64,000 nucleotides of DNA, from contig UCIA01000028.1 of NCBI GenBank assembly GCA_900472295.1, forward strand, positions 7,370-71,369. Reading direction: 5' to 3'. The position numbers and the translations under genes are program-made. The DNA comes from Hyphomicrobiales bacterium. Lineage in GTDB: Bacteria; Pseudomonadota; Alphaproteobacteria; Rhizobiales; Rhizobiaceae. The notes below the pieces were generated by a model. The model searched no databases and was not told the DNA's origin. It saw only the letters and a list, made by a program, of their open reading frames with translations. Position 1 is the first letter of the stretch. Each line of letters begins with the position of its first letter. Positions 6,732 through 15,851 of this stretch are shown here, piece by piece.

Positions 6732-8996
6732 ATGGCGAACCGCAGAGACAGTCGCATCGAACCCAGCTTCGAGGGATCGCGGCCAGCGAAATCCCAGGAC
6801 GGGTTTTCGGTGAACGAGGAGGATCGCGTCGTGCCGGCCAATCGCAAAACCTCTTCGGCGCGCAAGTCATCCAAGGCAAAATCATCGTCGCGCGGCAAGC
6901 GCGGCAAACCCCGGCGCGGCCTGTTCGGCGTGATGGCCCGGATGTTCTACTGGTGCTTCGTGCTCTGCATCTGGGGCGGCATCGCGGTGGCCGGCATTGT
7001 CGTCTATTACGGCGCCAAGATGCCGGCGGCGACCACCTGGTCGATCCCCGACCGCGCCCCCAACATCAAGATCGTCTCGGTCGACGGGCAACTGCTTGCC
7101 AACCGCGGCATGAGCGGCGGCGAGGCGGTCGGCCTGCACGAAATGTCGCCCTATATTCCCGAAGCCGTCATCGCGATCGAGGATCGCCGCTTCTATTCGC
7201 ATTTCGGCATCGATCCGATCGGCCTGTCGCGCGCCATGGTGACCAATGTTCTGGGCCGGCGTTTTTCGCAAGGCGGCTCGACGCTGACGCAGCAGCTGGC
7301 CAAGAACCTGTTCCTGAAGCCCGATCGCACGCTGGAGCGCAAGGTGCAGGAAGTGCTGCTGGCGCTGTGGCTGGAGCACAAGCACACCAAGGACCAGATC
7401 CTCGAAATGTACCTCAACCGGGTCTATTTCGGCTCCGGCGCCTATGGCGTCGAGGCGGCCTCGCGGCGCTATTTCGGCAAGAGCGCGCGCGATGTCACGC
7501 TTTCGGAGGCGGCCCTTCTCGCCGGCCTGTTGAAGGCGCCGTCGCGGCTGTCGCCGGCCCGCGATCCGAAGGCGGCTGAGGAGCGCTCGCAGCTGGTGCT
7601 GGCCGCCATGCGCGACGAAGGCAAGATCAGCGCCAAGGAGCTGGCCTCGGCGATGAGCGCGCCGGCAACGCGCGCGCCGTCCTACTGGACCGGCTCGGAA
7701 AATTATGTCGCCGACACCATCATGGAAGAACTTCCCGATTTGATCGGTGACGTGCGCAGCGACATCGTTGTCGACACCACTGTCGACCTCAACCTGCAGA
7801 AGCTTGCCGAAGAGTCGATCCGCCGGCTGATCGACGAAAGCGGCAAGAAGCTCAATGTCAGCCAGGGCGCGCTGGTGTCGATCGACAATTCGGGCGCCGT
7901 GCGCGCCATGGTCGGCGGCTACGACTATTCGACCAGCCAGTTCGACCGTGCCTCGGAAGCGCGCCGCCAGCCGGGCTCGGCCTTCAAACCGTTCGTCTAT
8001 ATGGCCGCATTGGAGGCCGGCCGTACGCCCGACAGCGTGCGCAATGACGCGCCGATCAAGATCGGCAAATGGACGCCGGACAATTACGGCGGCAAATATT
8101 TCGGCAAGGTGACGCTGGCGACCGCGCTGGCGAAATCGCTGAATTCGGTCGCCGCACAGCTGACCATGGAGGTTGGCCCCGACGCGGTGGTCGAGGCGGC
8201 GCACCGCATGGGCATCCAGTCCGACCTGATTGCCAACACCTCGATCGCGCTCGGCACTTCGGAAGTGACGCCGCTGGAACTGACATCGGCCTACGTGCCG
8301 TTCGCCAATGGCGGCTACAAGCCCGACATCCATTTCATCCGCCGCATCACCACGACCGAAGGCAAGGTGCTTTATGACGGCAATGGCGGCGGTGCGCCGC
8401 GCGTTGTCAAAGCCGACATTGTCGGCATGATGAATTCGATGATGACCGGCACGGTCGAGATCGGCACCGCCAAGAAGGCGGCCTTCGCCTGGCCGTCGGC
8501 GGGCAAGACCGGCACCAGCCAGAATTCGCGCGACGCCTGGTTCGTCGGCTACACCGCCAATCTCACCACAGGTGTCTGGTTCGGCAATGACGACGGCAGC
8601 CCGATGAAGAAGGTCACCGGCGGTGCGCTGCCGGCACAGGCCTGGCACGAATTCATGGTTGCCGCGCATGAGGGCGTGCCGGTTCGGCCACTGCCCGGCA
8701 CCTGGAAGTCGACGCCGCCAGACACCATCGTGCCTGACGATATTCCTTCGGTCGACAACAATCAGCCGGCGCCGCAGCCTGCCGTGGCCTTGGGACGTTC
8801 GGAGCCTGCCCCGGCACCCGCCGCAGCCCCGGCCCCGGTCCGCCGTCCGGCCGAAACGGTCGATGCCGACGGTTTCGACATGCCGGGCGATGGCGGTGCC
8901 ACGGCCTCAATCAAGCACCCGGTGCCGCCAGGCAGCGTCGGCGGCCCGACCCAAAAGCGGAAAACGTCGATCCTGGATATTCTCGGCGGCGGCTGA
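6732..8996 (+). CDS. Class A penicillin-binding protein (1A type)
   Basis: A bifunctional peptidoglycan synthase of 754 residues anchored in the inner membrane. It has a very basic cytoplasmic tail (Ser/Lys/Arg-rich, about 35-60), one transmembrane helix (about 65-88), and a GT51 glycosyltransferase with catalytic EDRRFYSHFG near 150 and GGSTLTQQLAKNL. The transpeptidase follows, with active-site PGSAFKPF near 415, SLNS near 470 and KTGTS near 591. The C-terminal 80 residues are Pro/Ala-rich and low in complexity. Upstream are a CtrA-like box and an AT-rich dyad. No strong Shine-Dalgarno is seen before the ATG. Confidence 0.93.
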   Translation: MANRRDSRIEPSFEGSRPAKSQDGFSVNEEDRVVPANRKTSSARKSSKAKSSSRGKRGKPRRGLFGVMARMFYWCFVLCIWGGIAVAGIVVYYGAKMPAATTWSIPDRAPNIKIVSVDGQLLANRGMSGGEAVGLHEMSPYIPEAVIAIEDRRFYSHFGIDPIGLSRAMVTNVLGRRFSQGGSTLTQQLAKNLFLKPDRTLERKVQEVLLALWLEHKHTKDQILEMYLNRVYFGSGAYGVEAASRRYFGKSARDVTLSEAALLAGLLKAPSRLSPARDPKAAEERSQLVLAAMRDEGKISAKELASAMSAPATRAPSYWTGSENYVADTIMEELPDLIGDVRSDIVVDTTVDLNLQKLAEESIRRLIDESGKKLNVSQGALVSIDNSGAVRAMVGGYDYSTSQFDRASEARRQPGSAFKPFVYMAALEAGRTPDSVRNDAPIKIGKWTPDNYGGKYFGKVTLATALAKSLNSVAAQLTMEVGPDAVVEAAHRMGIQSDLIANTSIALGTSEVTPLELTSAYVPFANGGYKPDIHFIRRITTTEGKVLYDGNGGGAPRVVKADIVGMMNSMMTGTVEIGTAKKAAFAWPSAGKTGTSQNSRDAWFVGYTANLTTGVWFGNDDGSPMKKVTGGALPAQAWHEFMVAAHEGVPVRPLPGTWKSTPPDTIVPDDIPSVDNNQPAPQPAVALGRSEPAPAPAAAPAPVRRPAETVDADGFDMPGDGGATASIKHPVPPGSVGGPTQKRKTSILDILGGG

Positions 8997-9125
8997 GCGG
9001 CCCGCTATTCCGGCTCGAACCAACGGCGCTCTGGTAATCCGTTCCTCGTCCGAGGGCTGAGGTGACAATTCGGCCTCTCGCCACCTCGGCGGCATTCGGC
9101 TACATCTCCGGCCGGAGTGACAGAC

Positions 9126-9878
9126 ATGGCTGAGACCGACACCAGAAAAACCATCGTGCTGACCGGCGCCAGCCGTGGCATCGGCCATGCCACGGTCAAA
9201 CGCTTTTCGCGCGAGGGCTGGCGGGTAATCACCTGTTCGCGACAGGCCTTTGCCGAGGATTGTCCGTGGCCGGCCGGGCCGGAAGACCACATCAAGGTCG
9301 ACCTCGCCGACCAGGAAGATGTCGGCATTGCCGTTTCAGAAATCCGTCACCGGCTGGAGGCGCATGGCGGCCAGTTGCACGCGCTGGTCAACAATGCCGG
9401 CATTTCGCCGAAGCTGAAGGACGGCAACAGCCGGATGGATTCGATCGACACGCCGATGCATGTCTGGCGCGATGTGTTCCAGGTCAATTTCTTCGCGCCG
9501 ATCATGCTGGCCCGTGGGCTGTTCAAGGAGCTTGCGGCAGCAAAAGGCTCGATCGTCAACGTCACTTCGATCGCCGGCACCCGCGTGCATCCCTTCGCCG
9601 GTACCGCTTATGCGACCTCGAAGGCGGCGCTTGGCTCGCTGACGCGCGAGATGGCGCATGATTTCGGGCCGCATGGCATCCGCGTCAACGCGATTGCGCC
9701 GGGCGAGATCGACACGGCGATCCTGTCGCCGGGCACCGACAAGATCGTCGAGACGATCCCGCTCCGGCGCCTCGGCGCCACGTCGGAAGTTGCCGACATC
9801 ATCTACTTCCTGTGCTCGCAGCAGGCGTCCTATGTGACGGGCTCCGAAATCCACATCAATGGCGGCCAGCACGTGTGA
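9126..9878 (+). CDS. SDR family oxidoreductase
   Basis: A 250-residue NAD(P)-dependent short-chain dehydrogenase. It has the nucleotide-binding GASRGIGHAT near residue 15, NNAGIS near 90, and the catalytic Ser plus Tyr-X3-Lys in AYATSKAAL near 160, then a C-terminal GSEIHINGGQHV. The substrate is unknown. A GTG nine bases upstream is also in frame, but GGAG sits 8 bases before the ATG, so I chose the ATG. It stands between the PBP and a convergent MFS gene and is probably monocistronic. Confidence 0.85.
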   Translation: MAETDTRKTIVLTGASRGIGHATVKRFSREGWRVITCSRQAFAEDCPWPAGPEDHIKVDLADQEDVGIAVSEIRHRLEAHGGQLHALVNNAGISPKLKDGNSRMDSIDTPMHVWRDVFQVNFFAPIMLARGLFKELAAAKGSIVNVTSIAGTRVHPFAGTAYATSKAALGSLTREMAHDFGPHGIRVNAIAPGEIDTAILSPGTDKIVETIPLRRLGATSEVADIIYFLCSQQASYVTGSEIHINGGQHV

Positions 9879-9895
9879 GCGGCTGACGCATTCGG

Positions 9896-11080
9896 TCAGA
9901 TCGTCCTCGCCCGTCCCGCAAGGCTTCCCAGGACCGCCATCAGCAAGGTGGCGACGGCGCAGGCGCCTAGAACAAAGCTCCAATTGCCGGTCCGGTCATG
10001 GGCAAGACCGGCCAGCGGCGGGCCAGCGGCCGCCAGCGAATAGCCCAGGCATTGCGCCATTCCCGACAGCGCCGCCGCCTCTTGGGCGTGCGAGGCCTTC
10101 AGGCTGACGAAAGAAAGGCCAAGCATGAAGGCGGCGCCCGCGCTAAAACCGAACAGCGCTACCCAGAATGCGGCAAGAGCCGGGATCTGCCACAGGCCGA
10201 GCAGCGCAAGGCAGGTGGTCAGTGCCACGCCGACGGCGAGCGCCCGCTGGTCCTTCATACGTTTGACGACGGTACCGAGGAGCAAGCCGGGGATCGCGAT
10301 TGCCAGTTGGCACAGCCCATGCAGCGAGCCGGCGGTCGCCGGTGGATAGCTTGCCTCTGCGAGGATCGAGGGCAACCATCCGACGATCACGTAGAAGACG
10401 AGCGAGGTGAGGCCGAGAAAGCCCGTTACCTGCCACGCAAGGGCCGAGCGCCAGACATATCCGCGGCCATCCATGGACGATGCCTCTTGCCTTGGGGCGG
10501 CGGGCATCTGAAGCTGAGGTATCCAGACAATCAGGGCGGCGACCGGGAAGATCAACGTGCCGGCAAGTGCGAGGTGCCAACTCGATCCCGGCAATTGGGC
10601 AAGCGGGATCGCCGCTGTCGAAGCGAGCGCCTGCGCAAGTCCGGAAACGATAGCGTAGGCGCCGGTCAGGCCGGCGACCCGATCGGGAAAATCCCGCTTC
10701 AGCAGGCTTGGGAGCAGCACGTTGGCGACAGCAATTCCTGTCCCAAGCGTGCCGGTGCCAACGAACAGCGCCCAAATGGGCCCGGACGAGCGCAGGGCAA
10801 TACCGGTCGCAACAACAATCAGCGCGCCGAACAAGGACTTTTCGATGCCGTATCGGCGCGCCAGGCCTGCGGAAAATGGTGAGATAGCCGCGAACGCCAG
10901 CAAGGGAAGGGTCATCAACATTCCTGCTTCGGTTGCGCTGATGCCGTTGGTATCGCGGATCATGCCCAGCATCGGCGCCACGCTGGTGATGGGGGTGCGG
11001 AGTGTCGATGCGATCAGCAGGATGCCCAATATGAGAAGCCCTTGACCGCTGGATGTCCTGATAACCTCTCGTACCGTCAT
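9896..11080 (-). CDS. MFS transporter, CynX/NimT type
   Basis: A 394-residue protein with about twelve hydrophobic helices, an N-terminal TLRTPITSVAPML typical of the CynX/NimT branch of the major facilitator superfamily, and an RRYG-type loop after helix 2. Related proteins export or import cyanate, nitroimidazoles or other small molecules; the substrate here is not known. AGGAGT precedes the ATG. It follows an alcohol dehydrogenase-like gene on the same strand, with 51 bp between them, and an AraC regulator is divergent from that pair, so the three probably form one small regulon. Confidence 0.85.
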   Translation of the reverse strand: MTVREVIRTSSGQGLLILGILLIASTLRTPITSVAPMLGMIRDTNGISATEAGMLMTLPLLAFAAISPFSAGLARRYGIEKSLFGALIVVATGIALRSSGPIWALFVGTGTLGTGIAVANVLLPSLLKRDFPDRVAGLTGAYAIVSGLAQALASTAAIPLAQLPGSSWHLALAGTLIFPVAALIVWIPQLQMPAAPRQEASSMDGRGYVWRSALAWQVTGFLGLTSLVFYVIVGWLPSILAEASYPPATAGSLHGLCQLAIAIPGLLLGTVVKRMKDQRALAVGVALTTCLALLGLWQIPALAAFWVALFGFSAGAAFMLGLSFVSLKASHAQEAAALSGMAQCLGYSLAAAGPPLAGLAHDRTGNWSFVLGACAVATLLMAVLGSLAGRARTI

Positions 11081-11131
11081 TACAGACTCCTGAATTGCTG
11101 TTGGTGCTGTGCTGAGACCGAAACGGTCGGT

Positions 11132-12052
11132 TCATCCGGCAATGGTGAGAACGGCCTTGCCGCTGAAGCTGCGCTGTCTGAGCGCGTCCAGGGCCTGGCC
11201 GATATCTGTCCATGGGACGGTCAGGGACACGCGGGTTTCCAGTCGGCCAGCCGCGACCGGAACGAGCAGCGAAGCGATGTCGGCGCCGATGGCTGGACCG
11301 GATGTGTAGTAGGCGAACGTCTGAAGCCTCGCCCCCTCGTGGCCGGGAACGAATTGTCTGAAGCCTACCGGCGTGAGTTCGCCGCTGCTCGAACCGAACA
11401 TGACGATGGTGCCGCCCGGTGCAACGCGTTCGATGGCGTGTGCGAGGCTTTGGCCGCCGACCGACTCGGTGATGAGTGAGAATGACCCACGGGCCTGCTC
11501 GATCGACTCGACAACCTCTTGAGCCCCAAGGCTGCGCAGATCCTCGGCATGCCTCGTGGCGGCGACCGCGGTCACCACGGCGCCTTGCTCGCGGGCGAGC
11601 TGGATCTGGAAACGGCCGACCGCACCGCTGGCGCCGGTGATCAGCACCGGCTGGCCCGCGAGGTCGCCGCCATGGCGCAAAACCCTCAGCGCGGTCGTGC
11701 CCGCGACGGGCAGCGTGGCGGCCGAGACGAAGCCGACCTCATCCGGGATGATGGCGAGGCGGTCGGTTGGAACGGCGACACGTTGCGCCCAGCCGGCCTC
11801 GTCGACCAAAGCCACAATTCGGGCGCCCACTGCCGGCCCGGAGCCGTCGGCGGCTGCCCGTTCGACGATGCCAACCACGTCCTGGCCAGGTATCCAGCCT
11901 TCGGGACGTATGGTCAGCAGCCGCAGTTCGCCACGATTCAACGAGGTTGCGTGGATGCAGACGAGCGCCTCGTTGGCAAGCGGCCGGGGTTCGTCGACCT
12001 CGGCGAGCCTGAGCCCGGTGGCGCTGTCGGGAGACATGACGAGGGCGAGCAT
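11132..12052 (-). CDS. Zinc-type alcohol dehydrogenase/quinone oxidoreductase
   Basis: A 306-residue medium-chain reductase. The N-terminal GroES-like part carries IPGQDVVGIVE, and a Rossmann motif (ITGASGAVGRFQIQLA) binds NADPH near residue 145. The zinc ligands of classical alcohol dehydrogenases are not evident, so it is better read as a zinc-free quinone oxidoreductase/enoyl reductase. It lies upstream of the MFS gene and is divergent from an AraC regulator, which suggests inducible expression in response to a reactive compound or drug. Confidence 0.82.
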   Translation of the reverse strand: MLALVMSPDSATGLRLAEVDEPRPLANEALVCIHATSLNRGELRLLTIRPEGWIPGQDVVGIVERAAADGSGPAVGARIVALVDEAGWAQRVAVPTDRLAIIPDEVGFVSAATLPVAGTTALRVLRHGGDLAGQPVLITGASGAVGRFQIQLAREQGAVVTAVAATRHAEDLRSLGAQEVVESIEQARGSFSLITESVGGQSLAHAIERVAPGGTIVMFGSSSGELTPVGFRQFVPGHEGARLQTFAYYTSGPAIGADIASLLVPVAAGRLETRVSLTVPWTDIGQALDALRQRSFSGKAVLTIAG

Positions 12053-12151
12053 GGTCGAACCTTCCCGGTGGTTTGTGGATGCACCGGACTCTATCGACTT
12101 CCCCGTTCAAAGAATTTAGCTATCATGTCGAGTAATCGCTAAAACCGGTCA

Positions 12152-12964
12152 ATGATGAGACAACCACTCCGCTACCCCTGGATCAATTTCGATGTCGATG
12201 ATGTGGCCGCGCCGGCGATTGCGGTGCGCGTCGACGTCACCGAAACCCGGGCGGAAGTGGCCGCCCATTGGCACCGCAAGGGTCAGCTCGTCTTCGCCCT
12301 TGGCGGCGGTGTTACGTGCCGCGTCCCCAGCGGTCTGTGGATGGTGCCGCCGCACTGCGGCGTGTGGATTCCCGGCAGTATGGAACACAGCAACATCGCG
12401 ACCGCCAATGCGCGGATTTTCTTCGTCTACATCGAGCCGGGAGCCGCCGCCCTGCCGGACCGCTGCTGCACGCTGTCGATCTCGCCGCTGCTGCGCGAAT
12501 TGATCATCGAGCTGTCCGATCGCGTTGAGGAGGATCAGGTGCGGGACGAGCTTCTGGCTGGAATGCTGCTCTCGGAACTGCCACGCATGCCGGTCCAGCA
12601 GCTGCATCTGCCGATATCAGCCGAGCCGCGCTTGCGCCGCATTGCCGAAGCGCTGGCGCAGGACCCTGCCGACCGCAGCACGCTTGCCGAGTGGGCCAAT
12701 CGCGTCGCGCTCTCAGAGAGCAGCCTCGCCCGCCTCGTGGTGCAGGAGACCGGCCTGAGCTTCGGCCGCTGGCGCCAGCAATTGCACCTGATCGTCGCTA
12801 TAAGGGAGCTGGCCTCGGGCGCCAGCGTGCAGCAGGTCTCGGGCGATCTCGGCTACGGCTCCGTCACCGCCTTCATCACCATGTTCAAGAAGGCGCTTGG
12901 CAAGCCGCCGGCAAAGTATCTCGCGAGCGTCGCGCATAATGGCGGCTCCGCCTTCGTGGCGTAA
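12152..12964 (+). CDS. AraC family transcriptional regulator with cupin domain
   Basis: A 270-residue regulator with an N-terminal cupin (VAAHWHRKGQLVFALGGG near 35, with metal/ligand-type His) and a C-terminal pair of helix-turn-helix motifs (ALSESSLARLVVQETGLSF and SGDLGYGSVTAFITMFKKA). It is transcribed divergently from the reductase/MFS pair across a 99-bp gap and is the natural candidate to control it. The start could be either of two adjacent ATG codons. The inducer cannot be predicted. Confidence 0.87.
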   Translation: MMRQPLRYPWINFDVDDVAAPAIAVRVDVTETRAEVAAHWHRKGQLVFALGGGVTCRVPSGLWMVPPHCGVWIPGSMEHSNIATANARIFFVYIEPGAAALPDRCCTLSISPLLRELIIELSDRVEEDQVRDELLAGMLLSELPRMPVQQLHLPISAEPRLRRIAEALAQDPADRSTLAEWANRVALSESSLARLVVQETGLSFGRWRQQLHLIVAIRELASGASVQQVSGDLGYGSVTAFITMFKKALGKPPAKYLASVAHNGGSAFVA

Positions 12965-12986
12965 TCAACGCACCTGCGGGCAAGCC

Positions 12987-14777
12987 TCAGGCCGGGGAGG
13001 GCTCAATAGCCTCAGGCCGCGGTATTGGCTTTTGCCCAAGCACCTCTTCCACGATGCCGCGGGCGATCTCGCGTTCGCCCATGATGACGGTGTCGGCGCC
13101 GAGCCCCTTGAGATGCTCGACCTCGGCGTCGGAATGGGCGCGCGCGATGACGTTGATGCCGGGGTTGGCGGCGCGTGCCCTGAGCACGATCTGCCCGGCC
13201 TCGAAGGCGTTCGGAATGGCAAGGATCAATCGCTTGGCGCCCTGCGGATTGGCGGCGGCGAACACGCCTGCATTGGCGGCATTGCCGGAGACGATTTCGA
13301 CGCCGTCGTCCCTCAGTCTCGCCAGTGTCTTGTCGGCGTCCTCGACGACCAGGAAGGGCAGGGATGCCTGCTTCAGCGCGGCACCTACCAGGCTACCGAC
13401 ACGGCCGTAGCCGATCAGGATGGTGTGGCCCGAAAGCATGGTGCGCGGCGGCGGGCCATCCTCTTTCGCCGTGGCTGCCACTGAGGCCACCTGTCCCGGC
13501 TGCGTTGCCGGGCCGACCGGCTTGGCCTCTTCCGCTGGTGCTGCCTTGGCGGCGCGCGCGTCCAGCCAGGGTTTCATCCAGTCGAGAGCCAGGAACATCA
13601 GCGGATTGACCAGGATCGACAGGATGGCGCCGGCCAGGATCAGGTCGCGTCCCTGTTCGGGCAGCAGTTTCAGCCCGACGCCGAGATCGGCCAGGATGAA
13701 GGAGAACTCGCCGATCTGCGCGAGACTGGCCGAGATCATCAAGGCGGTCGACAGCGGATAGCGGAAGGCGATGACGATGACGAAGGCCGCCAGCGACTTG
13801 CCGATGACGATGATGGCCAGCGTTGCCAGGATCGGCCAGCCATTGCTCATCAGGCTGAACGGGTCGAACAGCATGCCGACTGAGACGAAGAACAGCACCG
13901 AGAAAGCGTCGCGCAGCGGCAGCGATTCCTCGGCGGCCCGGTGGCTGAGCTCGGATTCGCTCATGATCATGCCGGCGAAGAAGGCGCCCAACGCCAGCGA
14001 GACGCCGAACAATTTGGCCGCCCCGAAGGCGACACCAAGCGCGATCGCCAGCACCGCCAGCCGGAACAGCTCGCGCGAACCGGTATGGGCGACATAGTGC
14101 AGGATCCATGGAATGACCCGGCGGCCGACGACCAGCATGACGACGACGAAGGCGACGACCTTGGCCAGCGTGAGCCCGACGACGCCCCAGATGCCGTAGC
14201 TGGCCGGCAGCGACAAAAGGCTTGCATGGTCGTCGACCTGCGGCTGGCCGCCGAGAACGCCGGCCAGCGCCGGCAAAAGCACCAGCGCCAGCACCATGGC
14301 CAGATCCTCGACGATCAGCCAGCCGACGGCGATGCGTCCGCGCTCGGTCTCGATCAGCCGGCGCTCCTGCAGGGCGCGCAGCAGCACCACGGTGGACGCG
14401 ACGGACAGGGCCAGGCCGAAGACCAGGCCGGCGCCCATCGACCAGCCGAGCATCCAGGCAAGGCCGGCGCCGAGCGCGGTGGCAAAGCCGATCTGGACGA
14501 TGGCGCCGGGCACGGCGATGGCGCGGACGGAGAGAAGATCCTTCAGCGAGAAATGCAGGCCGACGCCGAACATGAGCAGGATGACGCCGATTTCGGCCAG
14601 CTCATTGGCAAGGCCGGCATCGGCGACGAAGCCGGGCGTGTTGGGCCCGACCAGCACGCCGGCGACGAGATAGCCGACCAGCGGCGGGATGCGAAACCGA
14701 TTTGCAAGCGCTCCGAAGATGAATGCCAGCCCCAGACCGGCGACGATGGTGGCGATAAGGGGCGTGTCATGCGGCAT
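12987..14777 (-). CDS. CPA2 family cation:proton antiporter (YbaL/KefB-like)
   Basis: A 596-residue inner-membrane protein. Residues 1-400 form about twelve transmembrane helices with the antiporter core (ALGAFFAGMIMSESE), and a C-terminal Rossmann TrkA-N domain begins at ILIGYGRVGSLVG near 450. The full length, with an attached nucleotide-sensing domain but no TrkA-C, resembles YbaL more than glutathione-gated KefB/KefC. It would exchange K+ or Na+ for protons in pH or osmotic homeostasis. It ends 22 bp from the convergent AraC gene. Confidence 0.88.
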   Translation of the reverse strand: MPHDTPLIATIVAGLGLAFIFGALANRFRIPPLVGYLVAGVLVGPNTPGFVADAGLANELAEIGVILLMFGVGLHFSLKDLLSVRAIAVPGAIVQIGFATALGAGLAWMLGWSMGAGLVFGLALSVASTVVLLRALQERRLIETERGRIAVGWLIVEDLAMVLALVLLPALAGVLGGQPQVDDHASLLSLPASYGIWGVVGLTLAKVVAFVVVMLVVGRRVIPWILHYVAHTGSRELFRLAVLAIALGVAFGAAKLFGVSLALGAFFAGMIMSESELSHRAAEESLPLRDAFSVLFFVSVGMLFDPFSLMSNGWPILATLAIIVIGKSLAAFVIVIAFRYPLSTALMISASLAQIGEFSFILADLGVGLKLLPEQGRDLILAGAILSILVNPLMFLALDWMKPWLDARAAKAAPAEEAKPVGPATQPGQVASVAATAKEDGPPPRTMLSGHTILIGYGRVGSLVGAALKQASLPFLVVEDADKTLARLRDDGVEIVSGNAANAGVFAAANPQGAKRLILAIPNAFEAGQIVLRARAANPGINVIARAHSDAEVEHLKGLGADTVIMGEREIARGIVEEVLGQKPIPRPEAIEPSPA

Positions 14778-14904
14778 TGTCTATGGAGCGCCTTTCAAAA
14801 ACCGGGATGTCGGGGTGCGCCGCCCGAAGCCGCCGCCTTTGCAATATGGTGGATGGGGTGGCGGCGATGCAACCCGCAAGGCGGAAATTGGTGGCGCGCG
14901 GGGT

Positions 14905-14945
14905 CAAAAAACGAAAGGCGCGCGCAGCAAACTCCTGCGCGCGCC
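14905..14945 (-). terminator. Rho-independent terminator after the host-attachment gene
   Basis: A perfect 10-bp stem, GGCGCGCGCA (14917-14926) with TGCGCGCGCC (14936-14945), encloses nine bases. Read on the minus strand it is followed by TTTCGTTTTTT. It closes the gene that stops at 14981. Confidence 0.8.
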
Positions 14946-14980
14946 TGATAGCAGATACCGGATGGTCATCCGGTTTGATT

Positions 14981-15430
14981 TCAAGCTGCCTGCAGCATGG
15001 CCTCGATGTCGATCAGCGGGCGGTTGGTCAGCGTCTTCGGGATCTCGGCCTGCACCTTGTCGGTGACTTCCTTGTGCAGTTTCTTGCGCATGGCGCCGAG
15101 CACCAGCGGCGGCGCGATCAGCACCATGTTGTCGAAGACACCGTGATGGGCGAACTTGTAAAGCCGGTCGGCGATCTCCTCGGCGAAGCGTTCCTTGCCC
15201 TGCCGGTGCCAGTCGGTGTCCTCGACGGCGCTGCGATGCACCGACGGACCGTCATTGTAGCGGCCGGGGCTGTCGCTGCCTTGCTCACGCGTCGCCGGAT
15301 TGTCCTGCTTCATCTCCTGGAAAAGCTGCAGGTTCGGATGAAGATTATCGCCTTCGTTCTTCAGGAACAGCGCTTTCTCGCCATCGGCCACCATGACCAG
15401 AAGGCCATGTTTCAGGTTGATCTTGCTCAT
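14981..15430 (-). CDS. Host attachment family protein (BaeRF-type)
   Basis: A 149-residue soluble protein with the opening LLVMVADGEKALFLKN and the C-terminal pattern IAPPLVLGAMRKKLH, as in the family annotated as host attachment protein (a relative of the archaeal-release-factor-like BaeRF domains). The name comes from an early Agrobacterium plant-attachment study; the domain resembles eRF1-like folds and its biochemical role is not settled. The start at MSKINLKHG follows a GGAGCG box; the frame extends 13 codons further. It is divergent from the cysG operon across 421 bp. Confidence 0.8.
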   Translation of the reverse strand: MSKINLKHGLLVMVADGEKALFLKNEGDNLHPNLQLFQEMKQDNPATREQGSDSPGRYNDGPSVHRSAVEDTDWHRQGKERFAEEIADRLYKFAHHGVFDNMVLIAPPLVLGAMRKKLHKEVTDKVQAEIPKTLTNRPLIDIEAMLQAA

Positions 15431-15851
15431 CGCGCGCTCCTGCTTGAAGGGTTCAAATCCAGCCGACACGTGCCGGCTTCGACAAGGTCAGAACGCGTGG
15501 CGGAGCGGGAACGTTCCACTCTGCTTCGCCGGGCGCGCTCGCAGCCCATATTGTGCCGATTCAACCGGCAATCGGAGCAACGTCCGTGGTGGCGGCTTTA
15601 ATCTACTAAATTGGTAGAATTTAGAAAAAACAATTTTGCAGCTTGAGCCAGTCGCGGATAAAAGCACCGCAGAACAAAGGCCTGTGGCAGCAGCTTGAAT
15701 CCGCCCAATGTGCGGATGTGGAATATTTTTCTCTTGGCCTTCAGGCTTGCGGAAAACCGATTGCCTCCCGTGAGGGGATGCGCGAGTGGGTTCCTTCAGC
15801 TTTTTAGCGTACGCGCGTAAAACTGCCACGTTGTTCCGGAATCCGTCTCTC
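15431..15851. other. 421-bp divergent intergenic region before cysG
   Basis: The stretch separates the host-attachment gene from cysG and has no convincing coding frame. It holds a 15-bp dyad (15603-15617), an A-rich patch around 15620-15640 and a small hairpin, TCCGC (15689-15693) with GCGGA (15701-15705). The roughly 235 bases between the dyad and cysG leave room for a long leader, but I recognise no known riboswitch. Confidence 0.6.
15603..15617. promoter_or_regulatory. 15-bp dyad operator candidate for the sulfur operon
   Basis: CTACTAAATTGGTAG matches its own reverse complement at all but the centre and one symmetric pair. It is AT-rich in a GC-rich background and is the only strong dyad before the cysG operon. 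It suits a dimeric repressor or activator of sulfur assimilation; the regulator is not encoded in the window. Confidence 0.45.

Noticed and set aside
15445..15480. A tRNA T-loop-like GGTTCAAATCC
   Set aside because: No acceptor, D or anticodon stem can be built around it, and it overlaps the start region of the host-attachment gene.
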